A stretch of 64,000 bases of DNA, from NCBI GenBank assembly GCA_033239125.1, contig BSWB01000004.1:119855235-119919234 (forward strand), read 5' to 3'. The notes under the pieces were generated by a model that worked only from the letters and a program-made list of their open reading frames with translations, searched no databases and was not told the DNA's origin. The stretch's first letter is position 1, and the number at the start of each line of letters is the position of its first letter. Source of the stretch: Fagopyrum homotropicum (taxonomy: Eukaryota > Streptophyta > Magnoliopsida > Caryophyllales > Polygonaceae). Below are positions 45,445 to 56,848 of this stretch, piece by piece. The translations under genes were made by a program, and so were the position numbers.

Positions 45445-45785
45445 ATGGCGAATAATGGGGTGATTCCCCATGCGCCGCCGAACCCTAATTCGTCTTCTTT
45501 TGCCGCCGACATCCCTGCCCCTCCAAACATCGTTTGCTCTAATCCCAATGATGCCCTCTCTACAAGCCCTAGCCCCAATCTGCAGATTCCTGATCCTGCA
45601 AACCCCCCGGGTTCATGGAGTAATATGCCTTTCAGGAATAACGCCTAGCGTAGATTATCTATTTTGCCAACCACCCTCATTTAATCTGGATAAATACAAA
45701 TAGTTTTCCCTAATGGAGCAAACGCTACCCCATCTATCACTGTTGCCCCGGATGTGATACAAATTCTTAATGCTCCATGGCGCAA
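45445..45785 (+). pseudogene. LINE ORF1 N-terminal fragment, cut by Athila element A
   Basis: After an ATG (MANNGVIPHAPP) and a Pro/Ser-rich head, a frame change is needed to continue into FPNGANATPSITVAPDVIQ, then ILNAPWRN, which matches the DUF4283-type region of plant L1 LINE ORF1. The sequence stops at 45785, exactly where the LTR of element A begins. The C-terminal part of a LINE ORF1 appears on the far side of the element at 54393. Confidence 0.65.
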
Positions 45786-47543
45786 TGTTCGCTCCAAACG
45801 GTGTGTGCAAGCTTTAAATTTATAACCCTAGATGTAAGCTTAAAACAAGGATGCGAACCCGCAGTGTATGGGTCAATCATAGTAAAAAGCAAGGAATTCC
45901 AGGGGTCGATCACAGGGACTTAGTGAAACAAAGTCCAATTACGGTAAGCTTAAGCAATCACTAACAACAAAGCAATTAAAACAATCAAGGATGATAAAAG
46001 TCAATAAAGGAATTATGCAATTCTAGGGATTAAAGCATCTAGTTGTGGTTCCAACTCAAGATCTAAAGATAAGCGGACAAAGCTGAGGTTTTTGCAAAGG
46101 GAAGGTGTTACTAAAGTGGAATAGATCACCGGGTAAGTCTCACTACTCACTAATCCTAAACCATAACTCCTATTACCGGGTAAGTCTCAAGGAATTAAGA
46201 TAAAGAACTATATCCACAAACTAACACACCATCTAAGGGAATAGAATCAACCTTTACCGGGTAAGCCTCAGGCTAACTCACAAAGATGGAATGAAAGCAC
46301 ACTCAAACCCCAATAAAGGATAAACATTTATTACCTAGACTTATGATCTTGGGTAAACAAACAAAGGAATTACCGGGTAAGTCTTATCCTAGGCTTGCAT
46401 TGAACCAGGAAAGGTGTAATAAGAATAAGATTTGGCAAACTCTAACACTTAACTCTCAGTTTCGGATCAGATAAGTCACCTCGGTCAGCCAAATTTCACC
46501 CCGGCCGAGATGTTCATCGACTGAACGAGATGCTTAGGGTTAAGGTAAAGACTCGAACTTTCAGAGTCCTACTGTGATTAAGATCATTCTATCATTGTTT
46601 TTCCCACAACCTTCAGCCAATCACCCTAGAATCACACAAAGAGATTAGCCACTCATCATCATGAAAGTATTAATCAAGTATATGGGAAGAAAGAGAATAA
46701 TTGAACAAGAAAACCTTAAAAGAAAGGCTTCAATAACTGAATCAGTTATCAAACACAAGCGTTCCTTGGATAGAAATCCAACAAGACAACAACAAGGAAG
46801 AGAATCTAAGATGATCTTACAAAAACCCTTCAAAAGCTAGAAAAGCTATAGACTTTCTTCCTTCAACCTTCAAAAAGGTTCTTCAAATCTCCCAACTGGA
46901 GTATGACTGCAGCGGTGTATTAGGTGTAAGCGAGGTGATAGCGGATGTCTAAGCACGATCGGATTTGTGGAAAATCCAACCCTTTTTATAGGAAAATTAC
47001 TTTCCAAAGATAAGATATCTTAGAAAGATCTTTTCCCATAAAAATAGGTAAAATATATGATCTATCATATCTTCTTCCTTCCAGGAGCCAAGCCCAAAAA
47101 TATAAGATCTCTTTCCGAAGATAAAAGATCTCAACCAAGAATAAAATATTCTCGCCGCATCCCAGGTGTTCGCCTCGGTCGAGTCGACTTCTCTGGATCA
47201 CCTCGGTCGAGGTGACTCTGTAATCAACCGAGGTGAGTCACAACTGAATGTGAAATCTCTCAAATTTGGTACAAAGTAAATCTCTAATCCATGGCTATGT
47301 TTCCTGGATGTTTCCTTATGTTCCTGAATGTAGCTCCAATGACTCCATAGCTCCTTTTGCTCCTTTTTGATGCAAAACGTGCCATTTTACCTACGATTAC
47401 AACAAAACTAGGTGTAGACCTCGATTCCCGCAAAGGTAGATGAAATGGTAATATAATCACATATTATGCATACAAATATGCAGATCATTGAAGATAAAAC
47501 GTCCAAACAAACCCCAAAATATAGACTATAATTCATGCTATCA
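45786..47543 (-). repeat. 3' LTR of Athila element A (1758 bp)
   Basis: In plus reading it starts TGTTCGCTCCAAACGG, exactly as the other copy at 53976, and ends ...ATGCTATCA next to the polypurine tract (AAGTATGGGGTATTT on minus, plus 47544-47558). It contains four copies of TTACCGGGTAAG(T/C)CT (near 46133, 46178, 46256, 46371) and CGAGGTG-type motifs near 46480-46530 and 47170-47235. Confidence 0.85.
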
Positions 47544-47562
47544 AAATACCCCATACTTAGCC

Positions 47563-47582
47563 CTTGCTTGTCCCCAAGCAAG
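47563..47582 (-). other. Conserved hairpin next to the polypurine tract, element A
   Basis: Minus strand CTTGCTTG-GGGA-CAAGCAAG: an 8 bp stem with a GGGA loop, 4 bases upstream of AAGTATGGGGTATT. The same structure with two compensatory pair changes occurs in element B at 55048-55067. Confidence 0.8.
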
Positions 47583-49286
47583 TTCCGCATATAATAGGCA
47601 AGATAGAATGGATTATAAGTCAAGAAAATCAATGAAAAAGTCTTTCAAAAACATTTTATGGTGTGCTACAATCATAGATCACTCTAAGAGAATACTTCAT
47701 AGAATTGAAAACCAAAACATGTTCAAAACATTTTATAAATATAAGATTGTTGTTCATCTTTGCATAAAATTATAGAATGCATAATAAGTCATAATTATCG
47801 AAATTAATCATGCATAATCCGGTTTAAACCACTAAGTCAATCAACAAGCTCGAGGTCTCAAGGGCTTCCCAAAAGAAAGGTCAAGAAACGTGTAGGGTAG
47901 GGATGTATGTAAGGTAATGTGGTGCTAGAATCCGGGAAAAGGATATACTTCACTTTCACTTTGACTTTCAACATCTTCCACCAATAAGATTTGCTTATTT
48001 CACACTTTTTCGTTTACTTTACTTTTTGGGATGCATGGACAGAGGTGCACAATAACCGAAGCCTAGGAGATCAGCAATCATCAATTTCTTGAGATGCATC
48101 AAACCCTTGATGCACATACCATGACCCGTTAGGAATATCGCTCAATCCGACTTTGGCAAGACACAAACACCCGGCTATGTGAATGGTGCCGAGTTACTCA
48201 TCATCATGATTGACTTCCCCAAACCTATTTATTTCTTTCTAACACTTTCACTTCCAGCCAATTTCTCAACTTTATGTTCACTTGCTTTCACCACTTTGCT
48301 TGCTTCCAAATTCCCGGATAGGTAAAGGGAGGCAAAAATGTATATGAGGGGCTAAGCATGATCAAGAAGAAGAAGAGAGAAGAATGAATTGCCTTGGTCT
48401 TTCCAGGAAGAAAGTGAGAGAACTTATCTTGCGGTGTCAACCTTCAAATTCAACATAATTTGGATAAAAACAAAGTATTAAACATGCCAAAAATTTCAAA
48501 CAAAGCATTTAGCAACTTAAACATATTATAAAACCTTTTAAACATATAAAGATTTCAAAATCAGTCAGTAACAAGATCTTCACTGAGATCATATCCAGAT
48601 AAGAAGCACAAAACGTTTCGAAAACTCTCAGTTAAACCACCTCGGTCGAGGTGTTCTTAGGTCAACCAAGGTGAAGTACCTCATTTGCCCAGAACTGCCC
48701 CGGTCGAGGTCAAAATTTTTTTTTTATTTTTCAGTTTTGACGTTTTTCTCAATCAAATAACCTGTATGTATGCATGCAATCTCAGATAAACACATAGAAG
48801 CAAAAGTGAAACATAAATATCCGGTAATGTAGAGTCATACAACACATAAGTCAATCAAATACATAAACACCCCATACTTGGGAAACACTGTCTCAATGGG
48901 TCAAAATAAGTCTAGAAAATAGAGTACTCACCGGACATAGCTGAACTGAATAAAGAAATAAGAAACAGCTCCCAGATAAGATCATCTCGGTTGGCGAAGA
49001 ACATCTCGGTCGAGGTCCTGTGACTGCACCCGAGATGTGTCTCAGTCAAGCTCCGTCATCTCAATTTCTCGAACTTCTGTCCTTCTAGTGTTGCTCCTTG
49101 GTTGTATTCCTTCCTTAGAGATTACCTGTTGTTTGTCTAGGATGCCAAAAATAAAGTAAAACAAAGCAAAGCAAAGCAAAAGCAAACTATCTAAAGCTAA
49201 GCTAGAAAAGGGAAAAGAAAGCAATACCTTGGGTTGCCTCCCAAGAAGCGCTTGGTTTAAGGTCGCTAGCTGGACCATAATGCATC
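47583..49286 (-). other. 3' non-coding region of element A, with a hairpin at 49228-49245
   Basis: No protein is recognised; the frames here are AT-rich and the 82-codon frame at 49042-49290 covers only non-coding landmarks. The hairpin CTTGGG-AGGCAA-CCCAAG (minus strand) follows AAGCGCTT shortly after the pol stop, matching element B. CACCTCGGTCGAGGTG and related motifs occur near 48640, 48705 and 48985-49040. An internal polypurine-like AAGTATGGGGTG lies near 48870. Confidence 0.65.
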
Positions 49287-51974
49287 TCAAACGTGATGGG
49301 GGGTGCCCTCACCCCATACTTTACCTCCATCGTGGGGTGAAGTAAGTAAGTCTATCAAACGCTCCAACAAGTGTAAGTGCTCATCGGGGAATGAATCGTC
49401 TATGGGTGGATCGTCCTTCTCACGCGAAGATGCAGGTAGCCGGCTGAGGTGATCCGCAACAGAATTTTCGGATCCCTTCTTATCGCGGATCTCTAAGTCA
49501 AACTCTTGAAGCAAGAGAATCCATCGAATAAGGTGTGGCTTGGCATCTTTCTTAGCGAGCAAGTAGCGGATGGCTGCATGGTCGGTGTAGACAATGACTT
49601 TTGCCCCTACTAAATAGGAACGAAACTTCTCGAAAGCATATACAACCGCCAATAACTCCTTCTCGGTGGTAGCGTAGTTGCGCTGGGCTACATCTAGCGT
49701 CTTGCTAGCATAATAGATGGCGGTGGTCCGGCCTTCCTTCTTCTGTCCAAGCACCGCTCCTACGGCTACATCACTAGCGTCACACATGATCTCAAAGGGT
49801 AAGGTCCAATCCGGAGGTTGGATAATGGGAGCGGAGATCAACGCTTCCTTAATCCTGTAAACTGCATCAAGACACTCCTGCGAAAACTCAAAAACAACAT
49901 CTTTATTTAAGAGGTTAGTTAGAGGTTTAGAAATCTTGGAGAAGTCCTTGATGAATCTCCTGTAGAAACCGGCATGCCCGAGAAAACTCCTCACACCTTT
50001 AACAGAACAAGGAGGAGGGAGTTTCTCAATAGTCTCGATCTTAGCGCGATCGACCTTAATGCCTCGATTAGAAACGAGGTGTCCTAGCACAATGCCTTCA
50101 TTAACCATAAAATGACACTTCTCCCAATTCAAAACGAGATTAGTGTCTTCACATGGTTGTAGCACTAGATAAAGGTTATATAGGCAATCATCAAAAGAGG
50201 AACCATATACTGAAAAATCATCCATAAATACCTCCATGATCTCCTCTATGTACTCGGAAAAGATAGCCATCATGCATCGCTGGAAGGTAGCGGGTGCATT
50301 GCACAATCCAAATGGCATCCTCCTATAAGCAAATGTCCCCCATGGACAAGTGAAAGTGTTTTTCTCCTGATCATCCGGATGGATAGGAATCTGGAAGAAT
50401 CCACTATAGCCGTCTAAGTAGCAAAAATGTGAATGCTGGGCCAACCGTTCGAGCATTTGATCGATGAAGGGAAGCGGAAAATGGTCCTTCCGAGTGGACG
50501 TGTTCAGCTTCCTATAATCAATGCAAACTCTCCAGCCCGTAACTGTCCTAGTTGGGATCAACTCGTTGTTCTTATTCGTCACAACGGTCATCCCTCCTTT
50601 CTTCGGAACTACATGCACCGGGCTTACCCATTTGCTGTCCGAGATGGGATATATGATACCTGCATCCAACAACTTAAGAATTTCCTTCTTCACAACCTCT
50701 TTCATGATCGGATTCAACCGTCTTTGAGGTTCCCGTGAAGTCTTATGATCATCCTCCATTAGAATTCTATGCATGCAGAAAGAAGGCTTAATGCCAATAA
50801 GATCATCTATAGTGTAACCCAAAGCCTTTTGATGCTTTCTCAGGACATGCATTAGCTTAGACAATTCAGATTCGGAGAGGGAAGCACTAACAATAACGGG
50901 ATAAGTGGAATCCGGTCCAAGAAAGACATACCTCAAGTGATTTGGGAGTTGTTTAAGCTCCACAACTGGGGGTGCTTTCTGAGGGGATTCCTTGCTTCCT
51001 CCTTCCAATGGAGTAGATCCAGAAACTGGACTTTCGGAAGTCTCAGTTAAAATCGTCTCGCCTTCGATCTCGGTCGAGGCGCAGAGGCGTTGACCGAGAT
51101 GTTCCTCAGTCGCCTCGCTCAGTCCAGGAAGTGCCTCGGTCGAGGTATTGTAACTGGAACCAAAACTGGAGATCTTCATCTCCTGGATTAGCTTCTCAGT
51201 TTTAGCTCCTGGATCTTCTTCCAGTGCTTTTAAGCTCCGTATATCTGCATCACAAGAAACATCTATACCTTCCTCCATTAAACTGAAACTAATAACTCGT
51301 TCAAGTGGATCATTAATTAGGATAGAGCTCACCAATTCCCTTGATTCTTCTTCATCATAGATGTTGAAGATATCATCGCTTAGCTGCTCTCCCTTCATGG
51401 CTGCAAGTAGTGCGAACTCCACTTCATCGCCACCAATGTTGAATTTCAGCTTGGCGTTCTTACAATCCACGTTGCAACCCGAAGTTGCTAGAAATAGCCT
51501 CCCGAGAATAATAGGAACTAGATAATCTGCGGGAATGTCAAGTACAACAAAGTCTATTGGTAAATAGAAGTTACCTAACTTGACCGGAACGTCCTCCAAA
51601 ATGCCCACGGGATGGGTAATGGAGCGGTCCGCCATGTACAATCGAATCTTGACCGGCTTGGGCTCTCCAAGTCCGATCTTCTCACATAGCTCCAGCGGAA
51701 TGATGCTCACGCTGGCTCCTAGATCGCATAAGGCTTCACAAGTGACATCCCCAACTTGAATGGGAATGCAAAATGAGCCGGGATCTCTGAACTTAGGTGG
51801 CATCTTCTCCTTCATGATTTGAATAAGCTCCGAAGATTTAGATGTCATCCTTACTTCACCAAAGTCTTCCAGTTTCCTCTTTCTTGATAAGAGTTCTTTC
51901 AAGAACTTCCCATAGGCGGGCATCCCTAGAATAGCATCAAGGAAAGGAATGTTAATATGCAGTTTATTCATCAA
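49287..51974 (-). pseudogene. Athila pol of element A: protease, reverse transcriptase, RNase H, no integrase
   Basis: This 895-codon frame opens after a stop that cuts it from gag. Order: a conserved gag-protease linker (NKLHINIPFLDAILG), aspartic protease (CDLGASVSIIP about 83-92), a variable linker carrying CGAGG-type motifs, reverse transcriptase (HSHFCYLDGYSGFFQIP; MEVFMDDFSVYG with the catalytic Asp pair), and RNase H (FEIMCDASDVAVGAVLGQ; VIYTDHA-type; SVADHLSRLP). The frame then ends within about 40 codons, and the next recognisable sequence is the post-pol hairpin region, so the whole integrase is deleted. It could copy RNA only if fused to working gag, which it is not. Confidence 0.88.
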
Positions 51975-52043
51975 GTCAAGAAACTTACCAAAGTGCTTGT
52001 CTAGATGTGCTTTGGCCCTTGACTGGGGGAATGGAAGTGGTGG

Positions 52044-52616
52044 TTACCGTGGTTTGTATGCAGGAGGTGGAACATAAACTTCAGTTTTCCCCTCCGCTTT
52101 CTGTGGCTCCACCTCGGTTGGCATCTCGGCCGAAGTGTTCTTCGACTGCACCTGGACCGAGGTGGTCTTCGTCGGTACTGGCAGCGACCGAGGTACTGGA
52201 TCTGCAGTTTTCAGTCCACTCCTCGTAGTTATGGCCATGATCTGGCCCTTAGGGTTGCTTTCCGTCCTTGCTGGAAGCTTCCCTGGATCTCTTGGCGCTT
52301 CATTCGCCCTACTAGCAAGTTGTTGTTCAAAGGCTTTTTGGGCCTTCAAAAATGAAGTCATAGAAGTCTCCATAGCACTAAGCTTGATCAAGATGGCCTC
52401 CAGCACTGTGTCTTTCTTTTCCGGCTGGGACGGACTTGATCCTTGTCCCTGGCTCTTTAATGGAGTAGAAGAAGAAGAAGGGGAAGAAAGGAAAGGGTTA
52501 GAGGAATTGTTAGAATTGGAGTTAGAATGATTGTTACCAGAATTTTGGTTGTTCGCCCTCCAATTGTTGTTGTTGGATCCTCTATTGTTGTTGTTGTAGT
52601 TGTTGTTCCAGGACCG

Positions 52617-52654
<38 letters not shown>

Positions 52655-53848
52655 ACGGTATCCATTGTTGTTGTTCCTTTGTCCTTGATCTTCCTTCTTG
52701 GTTTGAGCAACTAAGAGTTCCTTCAATTGCTTCATGTCATTCTTCAAAGACGTGAGTTGATTGTTGTTAGGTTGAGTCTCTTGAAAGTTGACTCTTTTAA
52801 CTCCACCTTCAGTTCCTTGGTGGGTATACTTCTCCATATGCAAAGCTTGCTTCTCGATGAAGTCACAAGCTTCGTCAATCGCCATGTCCATAAATGTACC
52901 GGCGTAGAGTAGTTGGAAGTTGAACTGGGTGTTTCCGTCCAGTCCCTTGAAGTATATCTCCAACAACTCTATCTTTGGAATCCCATGGTGTGGGCAATCC
53001 AAAAGAATGTCCTTGAACCTCTCCCGTGACTTGGACAAGCTCTCCTTGTCCTTCATAATAAATGCATTAATCTTCCCTCTCATTTCAGCGGTCTTAGAGG
53101 GGGGAAATAATTTAGTCAAGAATTCCGTAGTCATCTCCTCCCAAGTGCTGATTTTTCCTGGAGGAAGAGATTGATACCAAGTAAGAGCTCTATCTTTTAA
53201 AGAAAAGTAAAAAGGTCTTAGCTTGTAGTTGTTATTTTCAATTCTTGAGGGTCTCAAGGTTTCCATCAAGATCTCATAGTTTTGAAGATGTTGATGTGGG
53301 GATTCCTTCTCTAGCCCTCCGAACTGGCATTGGCGAATCATGGACAGAACTTGTGGTCGAAGTTCGTAGTCATGGTCCGATGGATCTCCTAGGTTAACTC
53401 CTGGACGCCTCAGTTGTTGATTTGGGTCCATCCTTTGACCTAGGGTTTGCGGGATTCCTGCAAAAAGAGCACCTCAGACTGGTATCCGAGGTGGAAGTAC
53501 CTCGTCCGGGGCATCAGGTACTGGAACCTGCCTCGGTCGAGGGTCAGCGATTGGGACCTGCCTCGGTCCATCATCGGGAACTGGATCTTCCCTCGGTCGA
53601 AGTAGATATTGGTCTCGTAAGGCAGTCATATCTGCTTCGATCGCTTCAGTCCTGGTGCGAGTTTCTTCTTTCTCTTGCCTTAGTTCTTCCCTGCTGAGGC
53701 ATAGCAGCTCTAACGCCTCTTTCAACTCGGCCTCAAGATCGCGATTATCTTGGTTGGCCATCTTCGCTTCTCTTAAGCGTCGCTTGTATGTCTTTTATAG
53801 TTCGGGATTGTAAGGAACGATTTCCTTCCCAGTGCGGGTTCTTCGCAT
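52044..53848 (-). pseudogene. Athila gag of element A, broken
   Basis: It begins MRRTRTGKEIVPYNPEL at 53848, like element B, but codon 18 is TAA (53795-53797). A coiled-coil head follows (MANQDNRDLEAELKEALE), with a second stop at 53474-53476. The gag core then runs to about 52650 (NYEILMETLRPSRIENNNYK, WEEMTTEFLTKLFPPSK, CPHHGIPKIELLEIYFKG). A (GTT)n run on the plus strand (52616-52653, Asn repeat in gag) is where the frame slips. The last part (FLKAQKAFEQQLASR, PGKLPARTE) is in frame with pol but is separated by a stop at 52044-52046. Confidence 0.85.
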
Positions 53849-53951
53849 AAATCTAAGAAAGAACCTGCAAAAGTCACTCAAGTAGAGTGGTTAGTAGACA
53901 CGGGGGCAAGTGCCCCAAAAGCAAACCGTAACCGGCTCGGTCTAGACCAAG

Positions 53952-53969
53952 TCCCCGGCAACGGCGCCA
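53952..53969 (-). other. Primer binding site of element A (tRNA-Asp)
   Basis: Minus strand TGGCGCCGTTGCCGGGGA, six bases inside the LTR end. This is the site used by Athila elements. Confidence 0.9.
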
Positions 53970-53975
53970 AAAACT

Positions 53976-54392
53976 TGTTCGCTCCAAACGGTGTGTGCAA
54001 GCTTTAAATTTATAACCCTAGATGTAAGCTTAAAACAAGGATGCGAACCCGCAGTGTACGGGTCAATCGTAGTAAAAAGCAAGGAATTCCAGGGGTCGAT
54101 CACAGGGACTTAGTGAAACAAAGTCCAATTACGGTAAGCTTAAGCAATCACTAACCACAATGCAATTAAAACAATCAAGGATGATAAAATTCAATAAAGG
54201 AAATATGCAATTCTAGGGATTAAAGCATCTAGTTGTGGTTCCAACTCAAGATCTAAAGATAAGCGGACAAAGCTTAGGTTTTTGCAAAGGGAAGGTGTTA
54301 CTAAAGTGGAATAGATCACCGGGTAAGTCTCACTACTCACTAATCCTAAACCATAACTCCTATTACCGGGTAAGTCTCAAGGAATTAAGATA
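53976..54392 (-). repeat. Truncated 5' LTR of element A (417 bp left)
   Basis: It is nearly identical to 45786-46206, starting TGTTCGCTCC and stopping inside ...GGAATTAAGATA. The other about 1.34 kb of the LTR is gone, and LINE sequence follows. Confidence 0.88.
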
Positions 54393-54845
54393 CAGACATG
54401 CACCAATTAGGAGAGAAGGAGCCGACTGGGGGAACAAGTAGAGGACTGGGGCCTAAGGGTCTGCTTAGGATGCAAGATAAGGGTAAGCATCCTGCACAAC
54501 CACATCAAGTCTAGAATACAAATTTTGTATCAGTGGATAATCACAAGAAGAGAGCTCGTCAAAGCTACCCTATCTCCAAAGGACCTGCAAACCATAGTGT
54601 TCATAGGGGTGGACGGAATGGTGAGCAACGTGACGTAGAGTAGAATTCTGAGAAGGCAGTGCCTGCTAAAGTTCAACAGGTCAGAATCCTATACAGAGCA
54701 AAACCGACAAATATGGTATTCGATGCTCATGATAGCCGGAGGGTGGAGGTGGCTGGGCCATCTATTGCGAGAGAGGACGACGGGATGTGTACCATCATGA
54801 GGCTTTGGATGTGTACCATCATGAGGCTTGGCCCTCAAATGTATC
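54393..54845 (+). pseudogene. LINE ORF1 C-terminal fragment between elements A and B
   Basis: The plus strand reads with frame breaks as a basic, Gly-rich tail (TGGTSRGLGPKG; DNHKKRARQSYPISKGP) typical of the end of plant LINE ORF1. It contains a tandem duplication of about 23 bp, ATGTGTACCATCATGAGGCT, twice at 54784-54830. The middle of ORF1 and the missing LTR parts of A and B were lost in deletions. Confidence 0.5.
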
Positions 54846-55026
54846 GGTTAATGTCCAAAAGACCCCCGAAATACCTACAAAGCAACGCACAAGTCCGTGT
54901 AGACGTCTATCTCGACAAAATACGTGATTTAAGTGCAAACGTTGCGAATTTGTGCTAAACCATGCATGAATGAGTGATGAATCTATCTAAATGATTACCT
55001 AAACCTAAGTCATAAATCGTGTAATC
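54846..55026 (-). repeat. 3' LTR remnant of element B
   Basis: It ends ...CGTGTAATCA directly beside the polypurine tract (AAGTATGGGGTATTTTT on minus). Only about 180 bp remain before LINE sequence; the left limit is approximate because the matching part of the right LTR lies outside the window. Confidence 0.55.
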
Positions 55027-55047
55027 AAAAATACCCCATACTTAAGG

Positions 55048-55067
55048 TTTGCTCGTCCCCGAGCAAA
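55048..55067 (-). other. Conserved hairpin next to the polypurine tract, element B
   Basis: Minus strand TTTGCTCG-GGGA-CGAGCAAA: an 8 bp stem with a GGGA loop. Compared with element A, pairs 1 and 7 of the stem both changed in a compensatory way. Confidence 0.8.
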
Positions 55068-56848
55068 TTCCCAACTATAGACTAAGAGATGACATGATTT
55101 ATGTATGTATAAAAATGGCAAAATCTTTTTGGAGTTGTGCTTCTAATATTGGATCACCTTCATAGTCATGTTTCATGACAATGGACAAGCAATTATGTAT
55201 CAAATAAATGAAAGCATGGAAAGACAATTACACTTAACTTGATAGCATGCAATGAAATGTAAAGATGAAGAAGTCAAGATGATCATGAGCATACCCAATC
55301 TAAATCACTTAGTCTTACACACATGCAAGTAGGTTATAAGGACTTGTAAAATAGAAGGCCAAGAGACGTTGTGATTAGGTGGGAATTTTCTAGGCTTTGT
55401 GATGCTAATCCGGGAAAGGAACTAAACAACCACAACTTCAAATTTTCTTATCAACTTCCCTCAAGTGTATATTTTTCTTCATTTTCTTTTCTTTCTTTTA
55501 TTTTTGAGACAATGGCATTGGTGTACAAAAGCCGAAACCTTGGTGATTAGCCATTCTCGGGCTTTTTCTATTTTTCGAGATGCATCCACACCGGGCACAC
55601 ATACCAAAGCTCGTTAAGACTATCAGTTTATTTGACTTTGGCAAGGCACCAACACCCGATCATGTGAAGTGTACCGAGTTACTTGTCATTTAAACCAACG
55701 TCCCCAAACCTATATTTTTGTCTACACTTTCACAACAATTTCAGCATTTCATCCACATCATTCTTTCATCAACAACTTCACCCCACACTTGCTTTTCACA
55801 CACATCAACACACTAGCATGCTCCTATTCCCGGATGGGTCAAAAGAGGTCAATTTATATCAATTGAGGTACTCAAGCAACATGATCAAGATGAGAAGTAG
55901 AGAAAGATGAATTGCCTTATTCATTCCTAAATGATGTGCAAGAACTAGCATGCAATTTCGACTTTCAATACTCAATTCAATCAAGGCAAACATTCATGAT
56001 CACAAATCATTCATGGTTTCAAGAGAAGTACTTCAAGTCCACATATACATTCATCAATTTAACACATAAGGCCATCCATAGCCAATCCACAAGACAAGAT
56101 TCATCATTAGGGTCATATCCAAGCCTTAGAAGCACTAAAAATTTTTAAAATTTTCTGAATTTTTTTTGGATTTTTCGAAATATGTATGTACAATGCAAGA
56201 CATAATGAAACATGTGACAAAATTAAACTATCCTAGATGCTAATCATGCAAGTGATTATGAAAACCCCACCCCATACTTAGAAACACATTGTCCCTAATG
56301 TGTAAACTAAATAAAGAAGTGAAAGAGAGTCCTCACAATGTAAAATTGGTGATGCTTTGGTATTTCGGTTCACATTGGATGATGATGGTGGATGATTGAT
56401 CAAGGATGGTAGAGAGCTCTTGATGTTCATTATGGTGTCGGAACCCGCGCTTGGCACCGTAAGCCGTCCAAGTTCCTCGTCCGCTCCACCCATGCTTGAT
56501 TGGAGATCATCACTTTCCTTTATACAGAGGAAAAATCGCCCCATAGCCCAGGAAAATCGGCCGATTTTGTGCATGAACAGTCCGATTTTTCTTGGTGATT
56601 TCCTCCTCGTTTATGTGCCTGGATTTTGTACCTTCAACTGGTCCATGAGGCTTTCACATGACCTCCAACGTCTCATAACTCATGACAATCAACAAGATCT
56701 AGCACCCAAAAACACAAAAGAAAAACAAAGCACACCAAGAGTGAGATTAAACAAAAGCAAGAAAAAGAGAGGAAAAATATGTACCAATGGGTTGCCTCCC
56801 ATTAAGCGCTTCTTTAAGGTCATTAGCTTGACCAAATTCAGGAGCGTT
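55068..56848 (-). other. 3' non-coding region of element B, with a hairpin at 56786-56803
   Basis: No protein is recognised. AATGGG-AGGCAA-CCCATT (minus strand) follows AAGCGCTT just after the pol stop. A second stem (ACACATT/AATGTGT, 56283-56302) precedes an internal AAGTATGGGGTG. Motifs of the AAAATCGGCCGATTTT family lie at 56547-56594. The short plus-strand frames here are not genes. Confidence 0.65.

Larger units (their letters stand above)
45786..54392 (-). mobile_element. Athila-type Ty3/gypsy element A, integrase-deleted
   Basis: Minus-strand order is truncated 5' LTR (54392-53976), tRNA-Asp primer site, gag, protease-RT-RNase H, a 3' non-coding region, polypurine tract and full 3' LTR (47543-45786). 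Gag has two stops and a frameshift, and integrase is missing. The element carries the motif family CACCTCG-GT-CGAGGTG throughout. It inserted into a LINE ORF1. Confidence 0.88.

Noticed and set aside
50433..50738. 101-codon plus frame inside element A pol
   Set aside because: It is antisense to conserved reverse transcriptase sequence, so only a shadow frame.
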